DNA of 64,000 bases, taken from assembly GCF_900187295.1 (NCBI RefSeq), contig NZ_LT906473.1, positions 1,860,001-1,924,000 of the forward strand, in the 5' to 3' direction. Under the pieces are notes generated by a model. That model was given only the letters and a program-made list of their open reading frames with translations, ran no database searches and was not told where the DNA came from. Every line of letters begins with the position of its first letter. Within the stretch, counting starts at the first letter, position 1. Position numbers and translations under genes: made by a program. The DNA is from Corynebacterium cystitidis (lineage in GTDB: Bacteria > Actinomycetota > Actinomycetes > Mycobacteriales > Mycobacteriaceae). Shown here in pieces: positions 46,747-56,184 of this stretch.

Positions 46747-47496
46747 ATGAGTGATACACCAACTCATATCGATCACACCTGGCTACCAACCTTTACCAAG
46801 CTACGCATGACAGCCTTCGGTGAAGCAGTCATCGAGATCGCTAACGATCCTGCCTTTGACGACTGGACGTTTAGCAAAAAGATTGCCTACGCCATCGATA
46901 AAGAGGTTGCGGCCCGGCAGGAACGCAAAATCGCCAAACTACTCAAGCAGTCACAGTCGCCAAACCCCGCTGCCTGCGTAGAAGAAATCACCTACCACCC
47001 AGACCGCAGCCTCAACCGTGAGTCAATAACACGACTAGCCTCATGTCAATGGATCACCAACACCACCAACGTCGTGATCTTAGGTAAATCCTCAGTCGGT
47101 AAAACCTACCTCGCCCTCGCCCTGCTCAATGCGGTATGCCGCAAAGAACACACCGCACTGTTCTACCGCACCGACGATCTAGCAGCACACCTAGCAGTCC
47201 TAGAACACACCGACCCGAAACGCCTAGAACTGACCGATAAACTCACAGCCACCGACCTTCTGGTGCTTGATGATTTTCTGACCACACCCATATCAAAAGA
47301 CACCGCCAACGCCTTGTTTAACATCATCGCAGCCAGAGAACACAAAGGATCAACCCTGATCACATCCCAGTTCACACCCGAACACTGGTATGAATCCATC
47401 CCCGACAAAGTCGTCGCCGAATCACTGATGAACCGAATAATCGGCAACGCTGAAATCATCAACCTCGACGGGCCAAACATGCGCATACCACAGTAA
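46747..47496 (+). CDS. istB: IS21 helper ATPase IstB
   Basis: DnaC-like ATPase, 249 aa, that assists the transposase in target choice. It starts three bases after the istA stop. Walker A reads LGKSSVGKTYLA (near residue 117), Walker B LLVLDDFLT (about 175), and the end HWYESIPDKVVAESLMNRII is standard for the family. It is intact although istA is not. Confidence 0.93.
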   Translation: MSDTPTHIDHTWLPTFTKLRMTAFGEAVIEIANDPAFDDWTFSKKIAYAIDKEVAARQERKIAKLLKQSQSPNPAACVEEITYHPDRSLNRESITRLASCQWITNTTNVVILGKSSVGKTYLALALLNAVCRKEHTALFYRTDDLAAHLAVLEHTDPKRLELTDKLTATDLLVLDDFLTTPISKDTANALFNIIAAREHKGSTLITSQFTPEHWYESIPDKVVAESLMNRIIGNAEIINLDGPNMRIPQ

Positions 47497-47599
47497 GGCC
47501 CACCCCCGCCACCGCAGTGACAACTACCCCCACATCACAACCGTCACTGCGGTGCTTCACAACCATCACCACACCACTTCAAAACCCCCGTTCCTAACA

Positions 47600-47830
47600 A
47601 GCGCCCCCAACGAATGAGTTTTGCTCACCATCACTGCTCAATAGGGACTGGCCTTTCACTCAGTGAGAATACTTCTTCGAGGGAGCACGTAGAGGGCGAG
47701 TTATCTTCGATCAATTTCTCCTTCACCGCCGCGACACCGGAAGGTTCGACCTCAGCTGCAACCTTCTCGTATTGCGCCTCGGATACCTCGCGAGGGATTG
47801 GGGCGTGAATACCTGCGTCAACGTAGTTTG
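47600..47830 (-). pseudogene. Upstream part of the disrupted surface-protein gene
   Basis: Minus-strand codons read YVDAGIHAPIPREVSEAQYEKV and KEKLIEDNSPSTCS to a TGA near 47638, while another frame leads through SSDGEQNSFVGGA directly into the IS target site and the tail at 44.7 kb. It is the remainder of the same gene as the tail on the other side of IS21, with a frameshift of its own. Confidence 0.5.
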
Positions 47831-48305
47831 GTCGTCGATACGCCCTATCTCACCTCGTGGGTGCCGATACCGGGGGTACTTGTGCGCATTCTGCGCAACC
47901 TGGCGGCCGGGGTACGCCACACCCGAGATGGATGAACGTAGTTAGAAGTACCCTACCTGCCGGCGATAGTACCCTCGTGCCGGTATACACCACGTGCGAC
48001 GATCCCTTCTGATTACGCATGAGCATTGCTCGATTCATAATCATCGGCCATGCGCGACATTTTCATCGCGTCTGCAGCGAACCCGAACCTGCCACGGTCG
48101 GTTCTGTTAAAGCATCAGGATGGTGTGTCATGAGTAGCGGCTGAGCTCACGTAGAAGCTAACCCCCATATAAAATACTATGAATACAATAAACTAATTTT
48201 TTACTTGGTAAATACGGAAACGCAGCCGGAGGCCCAAAACTCTTATAACTCCCCTGTTTCTGTTTTCCAATCATCACGCATTTCCAATTATCGTACTGAC
48301 CTCGT
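47831..48305. other. Region without recognisable gene
   Basis: About 470 bases between the surface-protein remnant and the permease gene. Short open frames exist on the minus strand but none has a start signal or motif. T-rich near 48160-48250. Confidence 0.5.
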
Positions 48306-49529
48306 TTAGAGTTCGAATCCTAGAACTGAGAGAACTGAGAAAACAAAGGCACAGGAGTACACCACGACGATCAAAACCTGGATGACTGAGCTTGCCTGCC
48401 AAGTCGCTTGCCATTCAGGTTGACGATCACCCCTTTTACGCGCAACCCTCAACAAAAAGACAGGGACAATCGACACGATCGCACCCGCGAAGCCGCCTGC
48501 GTATGTTAAGGCATCAACAAAGCTATTGAGGCCTGCAAAGAAAATCAGCAAAGGGATCAAACCCGTACAGGACACCGCAACGACCCGCTGCCATCCAAAC
48601 TCTGGCCAGTGGAAGATGTCCAGGATATTGCGCATCGTCGTAAACCCGATAGCAATAAACGACGTTAGGATGGCGAACAGTGCGAAGACATTAGCAAGGT
48701 AGTAGGCAACTGGCCCTAGTTCATTTCCCCACGCAATGGTAATGACCTCCGTCACCTCGATACCCAAAAGCCCAAGTGCAGCGAATGGAACCAAGGCCAG
48801 TATGAATCCAGTGAGGCACATCCCCACGACGATTGCTTTAGGTATCGCTCGAGGATTGTCTTGGCGCAATCCCCTGGCCAGCTCTGGAACTACATACTGA
48901 GCGAGGAAGGTGAACACCGCTAGGTTCATTATGGGAATTAGATAGGCGGGATTGAACACTAGCAAATTATTAATTTTGATTCCTGGCCCAAAGAATGTCC
49001 ACCCGCATAGGATTCCGATGATGAGAGCCATGCCGATAGTGATAGCACTCTCAGCAGCACCGGTCGCTTGCAGCCCCATCCACATAATGGTGCACCCTAC
49101 AGCGAAAAAGATCAGAGTACCGATTGTTGGTGGTATCTGGAATAGACTATCCAACAAATTGCCGGAGCCCGATGCGTAAGCAATCAAGGCTCCAAACCCG
49201 TTCACAATTATCGCGACAAAAACCAGCCATCTACCTAATTCACCGAGGTATTTTTCCGCTAGACCCGAGAGTTGAAACGGTTCTTCTGTGCGGAGCGCTA
49301 CTTCTGCCACATAAAGCATCGAGAATGACGTAAGCGATCCGGCAATGATTAGGGCTAAACATAACGTAAGGAAACCGCCATCTTTCGATGCATACGGAAT
49401 GCTCAGAATTCCAGCACCAATATTAGTACCGAAGATAATTGCCACACCCTGCAGCAAGGTAATTCGGTGGTCCTTGTGCTCTTGATTAGCGTTCACATTC
49501 CGCGTAGCACGAGATATTTCTGTATTCAT
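48306..49529 (-). CDS. Amino acid/GABA permease (HAAAP or APC-like)
   Basis: 407 aa, 11 membrane segments. AAAGGA precedes ATG 49529. The first span has the GTNIGAGILSIPYA motif of hydroxy/aromatic amino acid permeases (Tyr/Trp family). It directly follows gabD, in the position of gabP in other corynebacteria, so GABA or a related amino acid is a likely substrate. The family signature, however, is not that of classical GabP (APC). Intact frame with no terminator visible before it. Confidence 0.8.
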   Translation of the reverse strand: MNTEISRATRNVNANQEHKDHRITLLQGVAIIFGTNIGAGILSIPYASKDGGFLTLCLALIIAGSLTSFSMLYVAEVALRTEEPFQLSGLAEKYLGELGRWLVFVAIIVNGFGALIAYASGSGNLLDSLFQIPPTIGTLIFFAVGCTIMWMGLQATGAAESAITIGMALIIGILCGWTFFGPGIKINNLLVFNPAYLIPIMNLAVFTFLAQYVVPELARGLRQDNPRAIPKAIVVGMCLTGFILALVPFAALGLLGIEVTEVITIAWGNELGPVAYYLANVFALFAILTSFIAIGFTTMRNILDIFHWPEFGWQRVVAVSCTGLIPLLIFFAGLNSFVDALTYAGGFAGAIVSIVPVFLLRVARKRGDRQPEWQATWQASSVIQVLIVVVYSCAFVFSVLSVLGFEL

Positions 49530-49565
49530 CGTTGAAGTCCTTTTTTCATCATGGCACTGAGTCCT

Positions 49566-51032
49566 TTACTGCCAGGCGATGTATTTGGTGTCCAAATATT
49601 CTTCGATGCCTTCGATTCCGCCCTCACGTCCGAAGCCGGAGGCCTTAATTCCGCCAAAGGGCGCTGCTGGATCGGATATTGCGCCACGGTTTATACCCAC
49701 CATTCCGGCGTTCAACTCTGCAGCCAGACGTTGTGCTGTGTGAATGTTGTCCGAGTAACCGTAAGCAGCCAGGCCGAATGGGGTGTCATTGGCAAGGCGG
49801 ATGGCCTCGTCCAGATCACTAAACGAAGTCACAGTAGCAATGGGCCCGAAGATCTCCTCTTGGACAATCCGAGCGTCAGCGGGCACATTCGTCAGTACAG
49901 TCGCTGGGTAGAAGTATCCTGGGGTATCGGGGATCTTGCCACCGCACTTCACGGTAGCGCCTTGAGACACAGCCTCGTCGACAAGCTCAGCAATGCGATC
50001 ACGCTGCTTCGCCGTAATGATGGGGCCGAGGGTGGTGCCTTCCTCAAGTCCGTGCCCAGTGATGAATCCTTTCATTGCGGTAGTCAGTCGCTGTTCAAAT
50101 GCCTTGGCAATATCTTCATGAACTAGGAATCGGTTTGCCGCGATACACGCCTCCCCGCCGTTACGCATCTTCGCAGCCTTCGCACCCTCAATTACTAGGT
50201 CGAGGTCCGCATCAGCAGCAATGACGAACGGCGCGTTTCCTCCGAGCTCCATAGAGGTCCGCTGCAAGTGCCGTGCGGACTGCTTCACCAATATGGAGCC
50301 CACCGGTGTCGAACCGGTAAACGTGACCTTGCGGAGTCGTGCGTCTGCCATGAGTTCGCCGGACAGGCCTGAGGCGTCAGTCGTTGGAATGATCGAGAAA
50401 ACGCCGTCAGGGGCATCATGCTTTTGCAAGACTTCAGAGATCACATCACCGAGCAAAAGCAAGGTGAGCGGGGTTTCTGCGGCTGGCTTTACAATGATCG
50501 GACAGCCAGCCGCTAGCGCAGGTGCAATCTTGCGTGTTGCCATCGCCAGCGGAAAGTTCCACGGTGTGATGGCCAAAACGGGTCCAACAGACTGGTAGGT
50601 GGTGTGAATGTGGCCGTTTCCTTTAGGTGCCTGGCTGAAACGTCCATTGATACGCACAGCCTCTTCTGCGAACCAGCGGAAGTACTCGTTACCGTAAGCC
50701 ACCTCGCCCCGAGCTTCTGCGATTGGCTTGCCCATTTCCAAAGTTATTGTGCGCGCAAAGTCCTCTTCTCGCTCACGTACAGCGATAAAGATGTCGTAGA
50801 GAATCTCGGACCTTGTGCGAGTAGCAAAAGCAGCCCACTCTGGCCACGCCTTGTCTGCAAGGGCTAAGGCAGCCATCCAGTCATCAGAAGTGGCATCAGC
50901 GACATCGATAAGCTTGCGCTCGGTGGCGGGATCTAGCACCTCGAATACTGCGTTACCTGTGGCGGGATGCCCGCTGTATCCAACACGAACGTTGGTGGTA
51001 ATCGTTGGCAGGGTGGTGTCAACAGTAGTCAT
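49566..51032 (-). CDS. gabD: Succinate-semialdehyde dehydrogenase
   Basis: Oxidises succinate semialdehyde to succinate with NAD(P), last step of the GABA shunt. ATG 51032 has TAGGAG. 488 aa is normal. Motifs: AITPWNFPLAM, VTFTGSTPVG, MELGGNAPF with catalytic Glu and GGEACIAANRF with catalytic Cys. It starts 21 bp after the stop of the gabT gene, so the two form one unit, followed by the permease. Confidence 0.95.
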   Translation of the reverse strand: MTTVDTTLPTITTNVRVGYSGHPATGNAVFEVLDPATERKLIDVADATSDDWMAALALADKAWPEWAAFATRTRSEILYDIFIAVREREEDFARTITLEMGKPIAEARGEVAYGNEYFRWFAEEAVRINGRFSQAPKGNGHIHTTYQSVGPVLAITPWNFPLAMATRKIAPALAAGCPIIVKPAAETPLTLLLLGDVISEVLQKHDAPDGVFSIIPTTDASGLSGELMADARLRKVTFTGSTPVGSILVKQSARHLQRTSMELGGNAPFVIAADADLDLVIEGAKAAKMRNGGEACIAANRFLVHEDIAKAFEQRLTTAMKGFITGHGLEEGTTLGPIITAKQRDRIAELVDEAVSQGATVKCGGKIPDTPGYFYPATVLTNVPADARIVQEEIFGPIATVTSFSDLDEAIRLANDTPFGLAAYGYSDNIHTAQRLAAELNAGMVGINRGAISDPAAPFGGIKASGFGREGGIEGIEEYLDTKYIAWQ

Positions 51033-51053
51033 AACGCTCCTACTCTCTGTTTT

Positions 51054-52387
51054 CTAGGCTGCAGATTCATTGCGAATGGCGGTTGCGAGGACATTCAAGC
51101 CATCACGAAGCAGGTCCTCCCCGATAACCAGCGATGGCAGCAAACGGATGACGTTGCTGTCCATACCACAAGTAAGGATGAGCACGCCCTCCTTCTTGCA
51201 TGCTGCTGCGATACGTCCAGTGAGATCAGCGTTGGGGGCACCCTGAACGTCGACAAGCTCAAGGGCGATCATGGCTCCGCGGCCACGAACCTCCGCAACG
51301 GTGTCCAGCTCATCGACAAGAGGTTCCAATACCTCGCGAATGATGCCTTCGATCTCGAGTGCGCGTCCTGCAAGGTCATGGTTTTCCATCTCGCTGATCG
51401 CTGCCAGCGCAGCAGCACATGCAACGGGATTGCCTCCGTAGGTGCCACCCAGACCACCTACGACGGGGGCGTCCATGATCTCTATACGTCCGGTGACCGC
51501 AGACAACGGCATGCCGCCGGCGATACCTTTCGCGGTGGTCACCAAGTCTGGGATAATGCCTTCGGCGTCGGACGCAAACCAGGAACCGGTGCGGCAGAAC
51601 CCGGCCTGGATTTCGTCGGCAACGAACACCACCCCATTGTCGGTGCACCACTGCGAAAGCGCAGAAAGGAACCCTTCAGCTGGGATGATGAACCCACCCT
51701 CGCCCTGGATTGGCTCAATGACCACACACGCCAGATTCTCGGCACCGACCTCAGCTTCAATCTGCTTGATAGCACGTGCCGCAGCTTGCGCCCCAGACAA
51801 ACCATCACGCAGAGGGTAGGACATCGGAGCACGGTAAATATCGCCGGCGAACGGGCCAAAGCCCGTCTTGTACGGCTTATTCTTCGCTGTCATCGCCATG
51901 GTCAGGTTGGTGCGTCCGTGGTAGGCGTAATCGAAAACGACGACAGCGTTGCGTCCAGTATGCGCGCGGGCAATCTTCACTGCGTTCTCCACTGCTTCCG
52001 CTCCAGAATTCAGTAGCACCGATTTCTTCTCGTGGTCGCCTGGGGTGAGCTGGTTCAACTTCTCCGCAACCTCTACGTATGACTCATATGGGGAACCATG
52101 AAGCTGGTGTGAGTGAAGTGGCGTGCAGCCTCCGCTACTGCTTCGGCAACCACCGGGTTGGACGCTCCCACCGAGGTCACTGCGATGCCGGAGGCAAAAT
52201 CAACCCACGAGTTTCCGTCAGCATCGACAAGTACGCCACCGTCGGCATCAACAACGAACCCTGGCAGGCCCGGCTGCAGCGCTCGGGCAACAGCTGCTTC
52301 ACGACGACTGGTTAGCTTCTCACTGTTCGGCCCCGGCGCAGCGGCAATCTTGCGGGTCTGGTCAAGGCGGTAGTTGAGGTCCTTCAT
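51054..52387 (-). pseudogene. gabT: 4-aminobutyrate aminotransferase, one frameshift
   Basis: PLP transaminase converting GABA and 2-oxoglutarate to succinate semialdehyde and glutamate. ATG 52387 has AAGGAG six bases upstream. The first 104 residues (DADGNSWVDFASGIAVTSVG, FTHTSFMV) end in a stop near 52076; the rest continues in another frame from ESYVEVAEKLNQLT. A missing T in GTTCCCC at 52093 explains the break. The second part carries NSGAEAVENAVKIAR, FVADEIQAGFCRTG and TTAKGIAGG with the PLP lysine. Reading of the rest is undamaged, so the gene may be intact if this is a sequencing error. Confidence 0.85.
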
Positions 52388-52487
52388 GGGTAGCTCCTTC
52401 TCATCAAACAATCAAATGTGATTGGCCTCATGCTAGGGATACTTACTTGTGCCACAACATAGTCAGGCTGTCTAATTTTTCTTCCCG

Positions 52488-53906
52488 ATGTCATACACTC
52501 AGTACATGCCTCCGGTCATTGACACACTTCTTCCCTTCGAGTGGCTTTTCGCTCAAAGCGCCCTTGAACTGCGCAGCGTGGTGCACACGACCGCCGGTTT
52601 CACCGCTATTCACCCCACCGAGATGATGGACCCAAGCCCCTACATCCTTCCTGGTTCTATCGTGCTCACCACAGGCATCACATGGACCGGAAGCCCCACT
52701 ACCATTGAGGACTACGTTCACCGGCTTCATAATGCTGGAACTATCGGCATCGGGTTTGGCACCGAGGTAGCTGTTGACAAGGTCCCTGCCACGCTCATAT
52801 CCTCGTGCCGCGCACTAGGCCTTGGTCTCTTTGAGGTCCCACTGCACGTTCCCTTCGTCTCCATTCAGTCCACAGCCTTTGACGAGCGGGAACGTCGGCG
52901 TAATCGCTCACGCACCCGGCTTAATAAGCTCCACTCAACGCTGGCCGCCGAAGCAGCATCGTCCGGCCTTCCCGGACTTGTGGCAGAAGCCTCCTCTCAC
53001 CTGAATTGTTCGATTGCTGTAGCGGATCCCTCTGGAGACATCGTGGCTATGGAAGATCCGCACGGCCTCCACCAGACGCTTGCCGACGCGCTGCTCCCCA
53101 ACACATCTTTCGCTAAGGTCTCATTACATCTGGCAACAATTACGACACGCACCGCCGTTGGCAATGTGGTCGCTGCCGCCGCGCCAAGCAGCTTTTCCAC
53201 CTTCGACCGCGCAGTGCTCACTTATGCCGCTGAACTGTGCGATGTTCTCTCTTACAAGACTGACAGCACTGACGGCAATCTAGCCGTGGCTAATGTGATA
53301 GCACCCGACCTCGCCCTTCCACTAGCGCTCCGCGAGCTGGAGTCCTTTCTGAACAGTGCACATGTTCGAGTGTGCGGAATCGAAGCTACAAGCCCAGTGG
53401 CATTGGAGGAGTCGCTCGCCAAGATGCCCTATCCTACGTTGCGCGCCTCTGACACAGAAGCACTTGTTTTGACACCGCCGGACGCAGAAGTTGTACCGCA
53501 ACGCCAGGTCAGAGCCGCTATCAGCCGATCCTGCCCCCTCTCAGACATCACGCCGTCACTCGCCGAATTCATCTTGGACGTTGCACGTTCTGCGCGCGCC
53601 GGAAGCGTCATTTCGCCCCAGGAAACGGCCGACTCATGGGTAACGGGCACGTCATTCCGAGACCTGCTCACTTCACACGTCAACGCCCAGGTAACCCAGC
53701 TCGACGAAGCCGGATTGGCAACCCACCTTGTCTCCTTCCTCCGACACGACGGAAATATTGCTGCGGCCGCCGACGAGTTAAACATTCACAGACACACTAT
53801 GCGCTCCCGATTAACTGCTATCAACACCGTGCTAGGCTCGGACATTCGTGACCCTATCGTTAAATCTCAATGGACAGTTGCAATGACTGCCCTCGGCCGG
53901 CTTTAA
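52488..53906 (+). CDS. gabR: PucR-type regulator of the gab operon
   Basis: 472 aa. N-terminal PucR sensor (residues 1-135, SYILPGSIVLTTG-like PYILPGSIVLTTGITW) and C-terminal PucR HTH (LRHDGNIAAAADELNIHRHTMRSR). ATG 52488 has no clear ribosome site; ATG 52506 is an alternative, and the message may be leaderless. It is divergent from gabT with 100 bp between, the order seen for gabR in C. glutamicum, where it activates gabT-gabD-gabP. GABA or succinate semialdehyde would be the effector, by analogy. Confidence 0.85.
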   Translation: MSYTQYMPPVIDTLLPFEWLFAQSALELRSVVHTTAGFTAIHPTEMMDPSPYILPGSIVLTTGITWTGSPTTIEDYVHRLHNAGTIGIGFGTEVAVDKVPATLISSCRALGLGLFEVPLHVPFVSIQSTAFDERERRRNRSRTRLNKLHSTLAAEAASSGLPGLVAEASSHLNCSIAVADPSGDIVAMEDPHGLHQTLADALLPNTSFAKVSLHLATITTRTAVGNVVAAAAPSSFSTFDRAVLTYAAELCDVLSYKTDSTDGNLAVANVIAPDLALPLALRELESFLNSAHVRVCGIEATSPVALEESLAKMPYPTLRASDTEALVLTPPDAEVVPQRQVRAAISRSCPLSDITPSLAEFILDVARSARAGSVISPQETADSWVTGTSFRDLLTSHVNAQVTQLDEAGLATHLVSFLRHDGNIAAAADELNIHRHTMRSRLTAINTVLGSDIRDPIVKSQWTVAMTALGRL

Positions 53907-54571
53907 CCCGCAGACATTACTCCGAGCAGGGCTTCGAGGCCCCGAAGGAACGGCTCTTCAGCATAGGGGTTGACCACCCCTTCAACGTGTTCAGTTGCCG
54001 AGGCAAAGCTAGCAACTGCCCTTTTGAGTGGATCATCGTCGGCACGATCGGGAACAGCGAAGATGTCGGCCGGAGCGTTAACATCCAGGGCAGACCCAAA
54101 GATGAACGATTCTAGGGCAATCAGGAATGGAATCGCACGGCGCTGATCAAGTCCGCCACAAAGCAGCACTGCCACAACCATGCTGTATTGCTCTGCAGTC
54201 GCCGGAGATTGAGCAATGGGCATCGTGGCGATGTGGGGAAGAATCGGCGCGTGATGGGCCAAAACATCGCGGTAGGAGCGAGCCCATTGCGACATTGCTT
54301 CGGTAGCTGTGATCTCGTCGGCAAGTGCCCGTCGCAGTGGCTCGACGTCGATTTCTGACATCACCAGATCCTGGACCAGAGCATAGAGGTCCGTTTTACC
54401 GCCCACATGGTTATAGAGCGCGCTTGGCGATACCCCAATTTTTTCTGCCAGCCGTGACATTGTGAGGGCTTCGTAGCCCTGAGACGACACAATATCTAGC
54501 GCTACCTGCGCAATATTTTCCCTTTCCACAACTTTTTTGGTCGGCCTGCCACGCCCTCTTTTAGATATCAC
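53903..54571 (-). CDS. TetR-family regulator
   Basis: About 222 aa from GTG 54571 (GGAG four bases before). The N-terminus is basic (KRGRGRPTKK) and the HTH reads LTMSRLAEKIGVSPSALYNHV. The C-terminal ligand domain has no recognised effector. It is divergent from the putrescine oxidase gene, with 138 bp between starts, so it most likely represses the amine oxidase operon. Its 3' end overlaps the gabR end by four bases. Confidence 0.85.
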   Translation of the reverse strand: MISKRGRGRPTKKVVERENIAQVALDIVSSQGYEALTMSRLAEKIGVSPSALYNHVGGKTDLYALVQDLVMSEIDVEPLRRALADEITATEAMSQWARSYRDVLAHHAPILPHIATMPIAQSPATAEQYSMVVAVLLCGGLDQRRAIPFLIALESFIFGSALDVNAPADIFAVPDRADDDPLKRAVASFASATEHVEGVVNPYAEEPFLRGLEALLGVMSAG

Positions 54572-54709
54572 TTTTCTCCATCCTCTAGCTAACGCCACAA
54601 TCGAACTGTAATGTGTCGGGTAACACAAAATGAATTGCATTCATTTTGTAGAGTTATCGCACGTTACCCCCTCCCACTTCACCAGAAAATAGTCGAAAGG
54701 GTTAAAGAC

Positions 54710-56173
54710 ATGACACAAGAAAGCATTACGACGCTTGACCGCGATGTTGTCGTCGTAGGCGCCGGCCCCTCTGGACTCATGACCGCGCGCACTCTCAAGA
54801 AAAGGGGCCTTAGCGTTGCGGTCCTCGAAGCTCGCGATCGTGTGGGGGGCCGCACCTGGAATGGCAACGTCGTCGACGAAGCTGGAAACAAGCACTTTAT
54901 CGAGATCGGTGGCCAATGGATCTCCCCCGATCAAACCCGCCTCATCGACCTCATTGATGAACTTGGTCTTGAGACTTTTTCGCGCTACCGCGACGGCAAG
55001 AGCGTATACGTAGACCCTTCCGGTGAGCGCCACGAGTACGAGGGCGATGTTTTCCCCACCAATGATCAGACCGTCGCGGAAATGGATCAGTTGATCGAAA
55101 AGCTGGACAACCTTGCCGCAGAGATTGACCCTCAACACCCGTGGGACCACCCGCAGGCTGCAGAGTTGGATCGCGTCTCTTTCAGATCATGGCTTGAGGA
55201 TCTGTCCGACAACACCGAAGCGATCGATAACGTTTCCATTTATGTGGCCTCCGGAATGCTGACCAAGCCTGCGCATACGTTCTCAGCATTGCAGGCGGGC
55301 CTCATGGCTGCGTCGGCAGGATCGTTTTCTAACCTGGTCGATGAAGACTTCATCTTAGACAAGCGTGTTGTAGGAGGAATGCAATCAGTCTCCTTAATCA
55401 TGGCCGACGAGCTAGGAGACGATGTGATCCTCTCCTCGCCGGTTCGTTCCATCCAATGGGCTTCACCTGATCAGTCCACAGCAGACGTAACCAACAACAT
55501 CCCTGCGGATGTCCGCAACGGAGTCCTACACAATGGTGCACCTGGCACCGTCACCGTATCCTCGGATGCGGCGGTAGTCAACGCTTCGTTCGCCGTTCTT
55601 GCGGTACCACCGAACTTGTATTCTCGGATTAGTTTCAGCCCGCCGCTGCCTCGCGAGCAACACGTTGCACACCAACACATCTCCATGGGCCTTGTGATCA
55701 AGGTCCATGCTGTGTATGACAGTCCGTTCTGGAGGGAGGACGGCCTGTCCGGCACCGGCTTTGGTGGTGGCCGCCTGGTCCAGGAGGTCTACGACAACAC
55801 CAACCATGAAGACTCCTACGGCACCCTAGTTGGCTTCATTTCTGATATCTACGCAGAGGAAATGTGGGCGTTGCCAACCGAGGAGCGCAAGCAGCGCATA
55901 CTCCAGGCGATGGCGATCTACCTTGGGCCGAAGACACTAGAACCAATCGCCTTCTATCTGTCTGATATGGCGGCTGAAGAATGGACACGTGGTGCTTATG
56001 CAACCAGCTACGATCTCGGCGGGCTATCGCGCTGGGGCCACCTGCAAAATGAACCCACCGGCCCGATCTACTACTCGTGTTCAGATATCGCCGGTCACGG
56101 CTACCAACATGTGGACGGCGCAGTCCGCATGGGAGAAATCGTAGCCAACCAAATAGCTAACCAAGTCGGCTGA
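54710..56173 (+). CDS. Flavin monoamine oxidase, putrescine oxidase-like
   Basis: FAD-dependent oxidation of a primary amine to an aldehyde with hydrogen peroxide. 487 aa from ATG 54710 (AAGGG nine bases upstream). The FAD-binding start is VVVVGAGPSGLMTAR, followed by LEARDRVGGRTWNG, EIGGQWISPDQTR, and at the C-terminus PIYYSCSDIAGHGYQHVDGAV. It resembles putrescine or tyramine oxidases of Rhodococcus and Micrococcus. Next to a polyamine-type permease and an aldehyde dehydrogenase, it would produce 4-aminobutyraldehyde from putrescine. First gene of a five-step operon-like run. Confidence 0.88.
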   Translation: MTQESITTLDRDVVVVGAGPSGLMTARTLKKRGLSVAVLEARDRVGGRTWNGNVVDEAGNKHFIEIGGQWISPDQTRLIDLIDELGLETFSRYRDGKSVYVDPSGERHEYEGDVFPTNDQTVAEMDQLIEKLDNLAAEIDPQHPWDHPQAAELDRVSFRSWLEDLSDNTEAIDNVSIYVASGMLTKPAHTFSALQAGLMAASAGSFSNLVDEDFILDKRVVGGMQSVSLIMADELGDDVILSSPVRSIQWASPDQSTADVTNNIPADVRNGVLHNGAPGTVTVSSDAAVVNASFAVLAVPPNLYSRISFSPPLPREQHVAHQHISMGLVIKVHAVYDSPFWREDGLSGTGFGGGRLVQEVYDNTNHEDSYGTLVGFISDIYAEEMWALPTEERKQRILQAMAIYLGPKTLEPIAFYLSDMAAEEWTRGAYATSYDLGGLSRWGHLQNEPTGPIYYSCSDIAGHGYQHVDGAVRMGEIVANQIANQVG

Positions 56174-56184
56174 GGGAACCGATC

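Larger units (their letters stand above)
44778..47599. mobile_element. IS21-family insertion sequence
   Basis: A 2.8-kb element with terminal inverted repeats that start TGTT at each end and share GAACGGGG(G)TTTTGAAGTGGTG. Just inside the left end the unit GGTGGGGTTYGTGAAG is repeated, as for IstA binding. AGCGCC is present at 44772-44777 and again at 47600-47605, a 6-bp target duplication. The element holds istA (two frameshifts) and istB. The match of ends, duplication and gene pair makes the boundaries secure. Confidence 0.9.
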
